24,987 nt of DNA from Hypsibius dujardini (Eukaryota > Tardigrada > Eutardigrada > Parachela > Hypsibiidae), in the NCBI GenBank assembly GCA_001579985.1, contig LRSR01014668.1:1-24987 (forward strand). Direction: 5' to 3'. Both the position numbers and the translations under genes were made by a program. Shown one piece after another: positions 18,801-24,987 of the stretch (position 1 is its first letter; each line of letters opens with the position of its first letter). Under the pieces are notes generated by a model, which was not told the origin of the DNA, searched no databases, and was given only the letters and a program-made list of their open reading frames with translations.

Positions 18801-21542
18801 TTTTAAATTTTATTAATAGAGTTAAAATTATGATGATTATTTCGAAATTGGGAAAACATTAGAAGGTTCCATTATCATTAATTTTGATTGTAATAACTTC
18901 AATTTGGGAAATGAGCGAATTCAAAAGATTTTAATAAGGCCAATTTTAAAATTTAATTTGGAGTCGATTGCCATCAGCAGAATATTTTTTAGACGTCAGG
19001 CGGAGGGACGGAGTTGCAAGTCATTATAGAGCCTGACCGGAGACTTACCCCTAGTACACATGAAAAATAAAGTACGATAGGTCATACGAAAAGTCACATT
19101 TTCGCACAAATTATAGACCATTCCTCACAGAATTTGTGAGGTCGTTCTTAGGACGTGTGACCCCTCTTTTTTTTCTAAATTTATGTGAAGCGATATGTGT
19201 GAGCGTTCAAACATTTATACGCCTAATTCACTCTTATTCGAAACGCGAGCAGACTGTAAGTTTTTAGAAATAATTGACAGAATAAAAGTCTATGCAGGGT
19301 GCCCAGGGTTTGGCATCTTGTGGGACGCAGTGGTGGGATTTCTAATTATTTTAAAACACGGCGAAATATGTGTCCAAAAATAGTTCTGAAACAGTTTTAG
19401 CATTTTCGCGAGAAATTGCAAAATTTGTGCTTTCACGTTTCACGGCTGTGGAAAGACTGGAACAATATTGAGGCTCTATTATACCTTGGTCTGTCCAGCG
19501 TCTGTAGTTATGTCAGCGCGATTCGATGCTGAGCCTATCTGAACGAAGTTTTTGAAAACAATTTCCAGAATTCTGTTCAAACAAACACAAGTAATAGCTG
19601 CATAAATCGTATGATAAAAGTCCATACATAGATGAAAGCATTGACTAGAACCTTTCCGCCCATCCAACCCTACAAACGTAAAAAGACCTGAGTTTATTCG
19701 CGTGGTCTTAAAAATTTCGTTGGTCTTACAAGTATGTATAAAATACGCCTTACGAATTACATAAGATTTCTCTAAGGATTTTTGTCAGACAAGATATTTT
19801 TCCTGCGTAATGTTTACAAGGGCTGAAAACTGTACACACGGATTAAATTAAATGCGATCGTACATCATATGTACGGCGTAGGTTTTTTGGTGGCCGCACA
19901 TAAAATGAATGATATAAACCGCTGTTTCTACAGGGGTCACCACGAATATTGAATAATATTTGTCACTCCCTCCAACATCCATGAGTGTGGGAAAATAAAA
20001 ATTAACTTCAGTGGCAAGGAGGGCATTAAGTTAAGATTAGCTAAAACTTGATTTGAAACGAATTTGACAATAATTGAGCTTTTGAGGAATTTTGTCTTGA
20101 AAGTGGTACTTTTGTACCCGCCAACTTAAGCCGAAAAGTATACTACGAACTTCAGTTCCGCCAATCGTGTTTGGAGCTTAAACGAAAAACCGCTCATTGT
20201 AAGTTATCATGACATAGTTTCTCTATAAAAACCACGTTCTATTGGTTCTTGAGATGCAGCAGGAAATTTTTGAGAAAAAAGAATTCGCGCAAAAGTGCGA
20301 AAACAAGTACTTTCTACACATTAACATCGTTTTAGTTCCGCCCCTAGAACATTTTGAGTTTCATAGAGAGCAGCCATTTTATGAGTTATCCTTTTAGGGT
20401 TACTTTGTTTGCTACACTGCCTCTAGAACCATTTGATGGGAAGGCAGAATTTCAAAGAAATCACTAACACAATCAAGCTCTGAAGCAATCAACCCACTGA
20501 GCCCGTGTTAAAAAGCAAAATCGGCCATTTTAATCAGCGACCCCAGGAAGGCTTCCTGCGTGAGATTAAAAATTTGTTTTTATTATAAACTTAATTCAGG
20601 ATTCAGGTGTGGCGTTTTTGTCATTTGTGAGGTCAGCGTCAGTTGCGCTCAGTTTGCGTGGCAACCGTTTGAAAACTATTCAATGTTCGTGGTGACCCCT
20701 GTACGTACAAATTTAAGGTGACAATTCGTCTTTTATGTGTATGGAAAAAAATCTTTTCATACACCAGATGTGTATTAGGGTACGAGTCACATTTCAAAAA
20801 TGACGCATAGCTCCGCCCCTGGCATCCAAAAAAAGATTCTGCTAGTGCAAACGAATTGAAATTGATTTTTTTAAGCTTGTTGAATCACATTTTTTTCGTT
20901 CAAAATCAAGGAAAATGGAATCATCCAATGTTTTCCCAGTTTTGAAATTCTACCGAATAAACGTTTTCAAATACCCTAACCGATAAAATTAATGTTTTAT
21001 TAATGTTTTTAAAATTAATAATTATTGTTGAAAATAATCAAAATTATAGCACTAATAAAAAAGTATAAAGCGGAGATATTCTGGGTTCCGCCTTTGAAAA
21101 TCGTCTCGAGTCAGTTTTACCATGTAATATCAACGAACCTTTTAATATTCCAACAGAATTTGGCGCCATTTACCTTAAAGACACGCAACCCTCTGGGCAA
21201 TCTTACGAGCCAGCAACTATGGCCCGGGCGACCGCTGCCTTCGGATCGTCCATTTTGCGGAATGCATGGAGAACGATGTCAGGGAGCCCCATTAACATCG
21301 AGCACCATCGCCGCTGCCACCGTGTCCATAGCTGCCGCGGCCCTTTTCGGTTTCGGAATTTATATCAGGTTTCGAAATCTCTTCTAATTCCGATCACAGT
21401 TGCGTATGCTTTTGCGCTAGACGGTAGTTGAATTAAGGTCTTACTACTGTGCAGGCTCTATCATCGTGCGGTTAGTGCCGAAGACATACTCTATTGGCGG
21501 TTGAACCCTGAAACTCTCCGTTACCGCCGGTCTGTCGGATAA
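9834..21542 (+). CDS. Natriuretic-peptide-receptor-like protein without cyclase domain (11 exons, 529 aa)
   Basis: Cell-surface receptor with the ANF-receptor (periplasmic-binding-like) ligand-binding fold. Exons: 9834-10188, 10846-10890, 14021-14045, 14137-14459, 15058-15101, 15168-15209, 15313-15390, 16997-17146, 18184-18411, 21157-21368, 21455-21542. All are GT-AG with matching phases to TAA. Residues 1-27 look like a signal peptide. Family landmarks are AYAIALDDM, RYPTMTTFFPGSNFDNG, FEWRSIALIHD, ALWKAANHSRIILCD, AFDLRMTDRNEYVFIYV and the juxtamembrane LPSDRPFCGMHGERC pair of cysteines. Residues about 478-500 form the membrane helix. The cytoplasmic tail is only 29 residues (it contains AEDILYWRLNP, resembling the start of the membrane-proximal region of receptor cyclases). 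Length and architecture match NPR-C-type clearance receptors. The exon-9 start could be 18193 instead of 18184. A GT at 21530 leaves open a distant continuation, but no kinase-like or cyclase exons follow in the window. The stop at 21542 is my preferred end. Confidence 0.82.
10213..10761. mobile_element. Inverted-repeat element in receptor intron 1
   Basis: AAGTCAGCAAATCGG from 10214 with following CCCTAAAAATCGTCAT is mirrored by ATGACGATTTTGAGAGGG and CCGATTTGCTGACTT ending at 10761. The right arm carries an additional GAACCGATTTA segment, so the arms are not perfectly collinear. The interior is non-coding and holds a second, smaller hairpin at 10280-10404. I infer a non-autonomous DNA element. 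No target-site duplication is obvious. Confidence 0.65.
10280..10404. mobile_element. Small hairpin element nested in the intron-1 element
   Basis: ACACACGTGGCAAAAACCTT followed by GCGCT at 10280-10304 is repeated inverted as AGCGCAAGGTTTTTGC followed by TACGTGTGT ending at about 10404. The two 25-bp arms differ at a single position. The element sits wholly inside the 10213-10761 element and is probably a later insertion. Confidence 0.65.
10846..10890 (+). other. Receptor exon 2 (45 nt)
   Basis: The acceptor is TTTTACAG at 10838-10845 and the donor GCCAGAG|GTAAGA. It begins and ends in phase 1 and supplies residues 119-133, reading LCPQLYPTIGDFAR. This fits the cysteine-containing segment that follows the first strand-helix unit in ANF-receptor domains. 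It is part of the 9834-21542 gene and is listed separately because it is short and easily missed. Confidence 0.75.
10891..14020 (+). other. Long intron 2 of the receptor gene
   Basis: Over 3 kb without a convincing gene. From about 11036 to 11420 it is a degenerate GTTCGTT-rich repeat. About 12270-12425 is T-rich with repeated TTTTCGT words. About 12436-12714 holds an unidentified minus-strand open frame. About 13075-13140 carries a TTGG tract followed by GC-richer sequence that may be a dispersed repeat. About 13735-13770 is a TTTGA repeat, with matching inverted CAAATC words near 13690. None of these could be assigned to a known family. Confidence 0.5.
12436..12714 (-). other. Unidentified open frame inside receptor intron 2
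   Basis: A 92-codon open frame, and a second overlapping minus-strand frame extending over 12375-12743, lie in a patch with more balanced base composition than the AT-rich intron around it. I do not recognise the product, and no splice pattern or family motif is evident. It could be a fragment of a decayed gene or transposon, or chance. No function is proposed. Confidence 0.2.
14021..14045 (+). other. Predicted 25-nt microexon 3 of the receptor gene
   Basis: A pyrimidine-rich tract ending CCCTTTTTAG precedes this segment and GTACGT follows it. It starts by completing a phase-1 codon and ends in phase 2, which is exactly what is needed to join exon 2 (phase 1 end) to exon 4 (one leading base). 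It adds eight residues (EDNVLTFS, then C across the junction) where this fold normally has the strand leading into the GA...YPT segment. Without it the neighbouring exons are out of frame. Confidence 0.65.
14522..14552. repeat. (TTAA)n microsatellite
   Basis: About seven tandem TTAA units in receptor intron 4, just after two TTTATAATGG copies. A run of ten C residues at 14621-14630 lies shortly downstream. Confidence 0.85.
14675..14850. mobile_element. Decayed GGGGCGGAGCTA-core element (copy B) in receptor intron 4
   Basis: Left arm words TTTCAATCAATGGACAT and GGAAGGGGCAGAGCCACGG are mirrored on the right by GACTCCGCCCCC and ATGTCAATCGATTGCAAA. The same words, in the same order, occur in copy A at the left end of the window. 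The arms are diverged, so this is an old copy. An open frame of 78 codons spans it but is not protein-like. Boundaries are approximate. Confidence 0.55.
15391..15426 (+). repeat. TACTTGC heptamer repeat at the exon-7 splice donor
   Basis: Four TACTTGC units and a final TACTTGG start one base after the exon-7 boundary at 15390. The unit resembles the exon-intron junction itself (GACTTG|GTACTTG), and the last unit rebuilds a possible donor (CTTG|GTATCT). Use of that second donor would add 35 nt and shift the frame, so the first donor is preferred. Confidence 0.75.
15540..16194. mobile_element. Almost fully palindromic element with TTA target duplication (copy C)
   Basis: The ends are CCAGGG and CCCTGG, each flanked by TTA (15537-15539 and 16195-16197). 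The arms match in order over about 300 bp each: ATTCGCTATATG, CATGATGATTTTC, TTCTCGGTGTG, GCGTAATTTTGAAGTTGGG, then the GGGGCGGAGCTA core near 15829 against TAGCCCCGCCCC near 15896. The three-base TTA duplication suggests the PIF/Harbinger type. There is no transposase. It lies in receptor intron 7. Confidence 0.75.
16195..16996 (+). other. Rest of receptor intron 7
   Basis: AT-rich non-coding DNA runs from the end of the palindromic element to the acceptor TTCACTTACAG at 16986-16996. I see no open frame with family resemblance and no further inverted repeat with clear ends. Confidence 0.5.
17179..17478. mobile_element. 300-bp inverted-repeat element with TTA target duplication
   Basis: The ends CTTGGGGAGTTATTCAAG and CTTGAATAACTCCCCAAG are perfect mirror images, flanked on both sides by TTA. 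The arms continue inwards for about 100 bp with mismatches (AACCTATTTAGGTGATGAAT against ATTCATCACTTTAGTAGGT; TTATTTCACTGCCACA against TGTGGCGGTGAAATAA). It is non-coding, lies in receptor intron 8, and is of probable PIF/Harbinger type by target site. Confidence 0.8.
17773..18164. mobile_element. 392-bp inverted-repeat element ending next to a splice acceptor
   Basis: A 39-bp terminal repeat, starting GTACAGCT and continuing with ACTTGCAGGTTACTTGCAAA, is present at 17773-17811 and inverted at 18126-18164 with two mismatches. A single minus-strand open frame of 138 codons spans almost the whole element. I do not recognise its product and it may be chance. No target-site duplication is clear. 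The right end lies about 20 bp before receptor exon 9. Confidence 0.75.
18838..20953. mobile_element. 2.1-kb long-inverted-repeat element (copy D) filling most of receptor intron 9
   Basis: The left arm (about 18838-19025) begins near GAAATTGGGAAAACATT and contains GATTGCCATCAGCAGAAT and GGCGGAG...GGAGTTG. The right arm (about 20787-20953) mirrors it: CATAGCTCCGCCCC, GCATCCAAAAAAAGATTC and AATGTTTTCCCAGTTTTGAA. The interior is non-coding apart from short frames and contains a second complete element at 19931-20701. It belongs to the same core family as the copies at 67, 14675 and 15540. The ends are approximate. Confidence 0.65.
19931..20701. mobile_element. 771-bp element nested in the intron-9 element, TA target duplication
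   Basis: CAGGGGTCACCACGAATATT, continuing GAATA, at 19931 is mirrored by TATTCAATGTTCGTGGTGAC ending CCCCTG at 20701. The 27-bp repeats have two mismatches and are flanked on both sides by TA. This fits a Tc1/mariner-type target site. The interior is non-coding. Its position wholly inside the 18838-20953 element implies it inserted later. Confidence 0.75.
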
Positions 21543-22120
21543 CTGACGAAGTTGGCCAGCTTGTTGGTCTTACCGGAATCGTGCATGAAGACTCTACTCA
21601 TCACCTCATTTCTCATTTAATCACATCCATTGTAACATTGTTAAAAGCAGTGATATTTTCTTTTGGTGAGGCGTTCAGTTGCATTACTTTACGATAGATT
21701 GTGTCCCTTCACTCGGTACTAGACGTTGCGTGTTCTTGTAGGTTAGGGAAACAGGCGGACAAAGTTATCTTACAGCTTGTGAAGTTGATCTGAATAATGC
21801 ACGCAAATTATTTTGCTTGTCATTTCGTGCTTCAGATCATTTTGTCTGCCGGCTGGGACTGTCTTTCTGCTTTCTTGCTTGCGAGGTTGTTGACTGTGCC
21901 ACACGAGATACATGTGTGACGGTTTTTTTGAGAGACATTTTCAAAAACCCCGTTTTTGTGAGGGACGCTTAGAACTAAAACATGGTGAGCCGTACAGAAC
22001 AGACGGCAAGATACATGACAAGCGTAAAATGGCAGTCGGAAGCCGTGTCAGTCAGAGAATGTTGCTGCACAAGACCATCCGCTCTACTTGGTAGGTTCGG
22101 CAATAGATTCGCGGTCAACC
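21543..22120. other. 3' flank of the receptor gene
   Basis: This segment follows the receptor stop codon. I see no canonical AATAAA and no gene-like open frame. It leads directly into the tandem repeat array and probably includes the receptor 3'UTR. Confidence 0.45.
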
Positions 22121-22735
22121 CCGAAGGTTGACGATTCAAGTTAAAGAATCATGGGCAATTCAGAAGCTTATCGGTTGCTCCGGAAATTTGACGGTTCAAC
22201 CGGAAGACCTACAATCAGTCCGGAAGGTCGCCAGTCACACCGGAAGATTGATGGTGTCACCCAAAGACCGACGGTTAGTCCTAGAAGTCACTGGGTTCTC
22301 TGGAAGGTTGACGGTGTAACTCGAAGACCGACGACTAGTCCTGGGGGTTACCTGGTACTCTGCTAGGTTGACGATGTGTCCGGAAGACCGCCGGTCAGTC
22401 GGGAAGGTTACCGGTTTCCCCGGATGGCTGATGGGTCATCCTGAAGACTTACGGTCACAGCTCAGAAGTCTTACCGGTCATTTCGAAGGAATACCGGTTG
22501 ACCGGTATTATACCGGCTGCCAAAACTCTACGGTGACCGGTAAACTTTCGGACTAACCGTAGACCTTTGGGTGGAATCGTTGACCTTCCGGATCAACCGG
22601 TAATGTTCCGGACTGACCGTCAGTCTTCAGGCTGAACCGTCAACCTTCCGGCTGATCTCTCCGGATTGACCGTAGGTCTTCAGGTTGAACCGTCAACCTT
22701 CCGGAGTAGTCGACACCTTCCGGGTCGACCGTGAG
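22121..22735. repeat. Inverted array of 20-bp units in 60-bp higher-order repeats
   Basis: The left arm consists of 20-bp units of the type CGGAAGACCGACGGTCAGTC. Three unit types alternate to give a 60-bp period that is exact at 22141, 22201, 22261, 22321, 22381 and 22441. From about 22525 to 22735 the same units run in the opposite orientation (GACTGACCGTCAGTCTTCAG, AACCGTCAACCTTCCGG), again with a period near 60 bp and one shortened unit. The turning point contains CCGGTATTATACCGG. Units are diverged from each other, so the array is not recent. It has no conserved reading frame and lies between two convergent genes. Confidence 0.85.
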
Positions 22736-22781
22736 CTTACTGCCGAACCCAACAAAATCCTTTGCCAATTCGTAAAACGGT

Positions 22782-24987
22782 TCATCTCTTCTGTTTTCCT
22801 TGTCTAACATGCTTCCCACAACTACCAAACGTTTTTGTGCTCTGTATCCGCTTCCCACCACCCGGCATACCGACCAACAAGCTCACATCACTATCGAAAC
22901 TGTCCGCACTGTCTGTCTGCAGGTCAAACAACGACGCCCGGTCATCTTCACTGCCCGTCTCGTCCACGATCCTTCCGATATCCGTCAGTTTTATCCCGCG
23001 ATGCCGGCGCTTCGACCGGACCGTGTTCGTCTCCAGCAACCCTCGAAGGCTCCGCTTTCTCGCAGTCACGCTCTTTCCGTTCACGGTCTTATCGCGGGCC
23101 AAAGAACCCTCACCGCTACTTTCCCCGGACGTGGTGACGTCACCAGGACGGTAGGCTCGCCCTTGTCGCACGCGATAACCGATCCGTTCCAAGCCGCGTT
23201 GCACATGTCGATCGACTTCGCGGTCCTGCGAACCCAGCTGGGCGTGTCCATCTTTTTTCAACCATAGGACTTCGAGGGTCTCGAGCTCTTCGCGGGTCAG
23301 TCGACGGTTGATGTCCGCAGCAGCCGCTTTCCGGGCTGGGTGTTGACCGGCTCTCGGTTCCCTCACGTAGAGAGGGTCCTTCGAGATGCCCATAACGAAG
23401 GCTTGTGCCCCCGGCACCAGACTGGTTCGTATCACATTCCCTATGTGGAAGTCCAAGTCAAAAGCTGTTTGTTCGGCCTCGATGTCAGCAGAGTTCGACG
23501 TCACGATGGGGTCAAAAAAGTTGAAAAACGACCGCTTCACACAGGTGATGATGTGTTCGTCGGAATCGTCGCGATTTTTGGCCTTCTTGGAGCGTTTGGT
23601 CAGGTTTTGATCTGGCAGCCAGTAGACGGTGCAGCCGGCGGTTGAGACCGGTTGGTAGTGTTCGATAGAACTGGACAGACTGTTGGTGTGTTTCTTTTGG
23701 AAGTCAAACTGCCGGGTGAGGATGGAATTGGTGAAGAAAGGGTTGTGAGCGAAGACAAAGTCCAGCCGGAAGGCCGGAGGGTCGATGGAACTTGTGCAGC
23801 GAATGTCGAGCAGATAAGATAGCGCCTCACGGTCCCACGGGTAGATCATGAGGCTCGTGGTTAGGCAGCGTTCCAGGGTCTCTGCAAAGAGAAAAACAAA
23901 TAAGAGCACAGTGTGTTTTCTCCCAATAGTTCAGTCGGATTCAGCAGGTCTAAGTGCCAGACTTCACTGACTGGTACCGTAATATCCCGATCTCAAGGGA
24001 CAGTTAAGCTCCACTCCCTCCAGTCATCGGTTGACTGTTCATATCGGATTCACTGTGTCGTGATTGGTTGCAATTTAAGACGAACTTGGCAGTGATTGAT
24101 TGAATGATTAAGCAAAATTTCTTGACGCACAAATTGAACCAGTGGATTGATTGATTGTAGATAAACAATAGTAAAGGGTGGTGAACAGATAAGATCCGGG
24201 GTGGATTAAATTAACTGATAGGGCAAAAAGTGTCCCTTGAGATCGGGAGATTACGGTACTGTAGCTGCTAGTGGCATTCCAGGGTCCGCTGAAATTGCAA
24301 ATCGCTTTCAAAAACTTCTGTTTTTGCATCATATTTGAGGGTTTTTTGTGGTCTCATTTAAGGTCTTTACAGATAGGTCTGCAGGTAAATCAGTGCCTGC
24401 AAGAGTAACGCTAAAACCGGCCGGCCGGGGCCGGGGGCGGGGCCGGGCGGAGGAACAATGGTCAGTCCAACGATCAATCCGCCACTGTCAGTATGCCCAA
24501 TTTGTGGTCTAAAACTCTTACCCAACCAAAAGCCATTCCAGATCACCGGACCACCGAGAGACGGTTGCTCCTCCCGCCGTTGCTCTTCCCTTGTTTGGCC
24601 ACAATCTCCATGGTTGGATGAGAGTTCGTCCAGGTATTCGCCGAGGATAACACAAAACCGTTTCGTCAGCAAGGGACGCAGCTCATCCAGCTGTCTTAGC
24701 CCCGTCTGGAAGTCCTGATTCTTCTTCTCCTGCATCACATTGTCAATATCACGTTGCACGGCGTTGAGAAGGTCAAGCTGTCGTTGATGGGCCGGAGTGA
24801 TCCCCACACAGCGTTTCCGTGATGGTCTCGTCTTCACACCACGCGGACGGACAAACGGTCGCACTTTCAGACCTTCGGCAATCAACGACCGCAGATTGCT
24901 TGAGTCCTTGGCAGAGCCGTCTGCCTGCTTGGCGGGCTCGGGCTTGCTGTAGGACGACTCATCCACCTTCGGGCGTTTCACACATTT
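22782..24987 (-). CDS. Nucleosome assembly protein (NAP1/SET/TSPY family), 5' end outside the window
   Basis: Histone chaperone of the NAP family, expected to bind H2A-H2B or H3-H4 in nucleus or cytoplasm. Two exons are visible on the minus strand: 24987-24522 (open at the window edge) and 23881-22782, joined from WLG|GTAAGA to TTTGCAG|AG in matching phase; 521 codons are in view. Counting from the edge, 67-115 is the long dimerisation helix (HQRQLDLLNAVQRDIDNVMQ) followed by a KR-containing segment; about 150-325 is the NAP core with DREALSYLLDIRC, FRLDFVFAHNPFFTN, a basic KRSKKAKNR stretch and the diagnostic FFNFFDP, then FHIGNVIRTSLVPGAQAF. The last roughly 195 residues are an unfamiliar, mixed basic and then acidic tail (GSEDD, DSADSFDSD). 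That is longer than the tail of typical family members (about 390-420 aa in total). A possible donor at 23366 could shorten it. It is convergent with the receptor gene. Confidence 0.85.
23977..24256. mobile_element. 280-bp inverted-repeat element with TA target duplication in the NAP intron
   Basis: The 26-bp ends, CCGTAATATCCCGATCTCAA followed by GGGACA at 23977 and the mirror image ending at 24256, differ at one position and are flanked by TA on both sides. The interior contains short TTGATTGATTG runs and no coding frame. The target site suggests a Tc1/mariner-type MITE. It occupies nearly half of the intron between 23882 and 24521. Confidence 0.8.
24413..24453 (+). other. G-run cluster with quadruplex potential in the NAP intron
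   Basis: Four G runs (24427-24430, 24433-24437, 24439-24442, 24445-24447) separated by loops of one or two bases match the standard G-quadruplex pattern on the plus strand, which is the template strand for the NAP gene. The transcript would be C-rich here. It lies about 75 bp inside the intron, downstream of the donor at 24521. Confidence 0.55.

Noticed and set aside
22128-22366. Protein-coding tandem repeat in the 60-bp array
   Set aside because: 60 bp would preserve frame, but all frames are soon interrupted and unit changes do not favour synonymous sites; one arm is also inverted.
22121-22735. CRISPR-like array
   Set aside because: Units are contiguous and diverged with no unique spacers, and the genome is eukaryotic.
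22762-23267. Long plus-strand open frames (100-155 codons) over the NAP gene
   Set aside because: They are antisense shadows of the GC-rich NAP coding exon, whose minus-strand frame carries clear family motifs.

Overview
The window is animal nuclear DNA: GC-rich protein-coding exons with GT-AG introns, AT-rich non-coding sequence, and many short non-autonomous inverted-repeat elements. The gene families are metazoan (receptor tyrosine kinase, natriuretic-peptide-receptor-like protein, nucleosome assembly protein). I lean towards an ecdysozoan invertebrate, possibly a tardigrade, but that is a guess from general style and not a demonstration. All gene models below were built by hand from reading frame, splice signals and exon phase.

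Layout. 1-1900: upstream region with a palindromic transposable element, a TTCGGG-rich patch, a hairpin element, AT-rich DNA and a CpG-rich promoter/5'UTR. 1901-8083 (+): a ten-exon, 785-codon receptor tyrosine kinase with signal peptide, two fibronectin type III domains, one membrane segment, a complete tyrosine kinase domain and a tyrosine-bearing tail. 8084-9833: its 3' region and intergenic DNA. 9834-21542 (+): an eleven-exon, 529-codon receptor with the natriuretic-peptide-receptor ligand-binding fold and one membrane segment. It stops 29 residues after the membrane, with no kinase-homology or cyclase domain in view, as in NPR-C-type clearance receptors. Its introns are packed with at least seven inverted-repeat elements, two of them nested in others. 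22782-24987 (-): a nucleosome-assembly-protein (NAP1/SET/TSPY family) gene that runs off the right edge of the window at its 5' end and converges on the receptor.

The most unusual structure is at about 22121-22735, between the two convergent genes. It is an array of 20-bp units organised into 60-bp higher-order repeats, and the same repeat then runs back in inverted orientation, so the array is a large potential hairpin. Other points worth a second look are the cyclase-less receptor, a predicted 25-nt microexon that restores both frame and fold, a family of elements sharing a GGGGCGGAGCTA core with copies in three introns of one gene, a transposable element ending about 20 bp before a splice acceptor, and CTGT/ACAG tetranucleotide tracts in five introns of the kinase gene.

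The two plus-strand genes are both cell-surface receptors but nothing in the sequence shows that they act together. The minus-strand gene is a chromatin chaperone and is probably unrelated in function.
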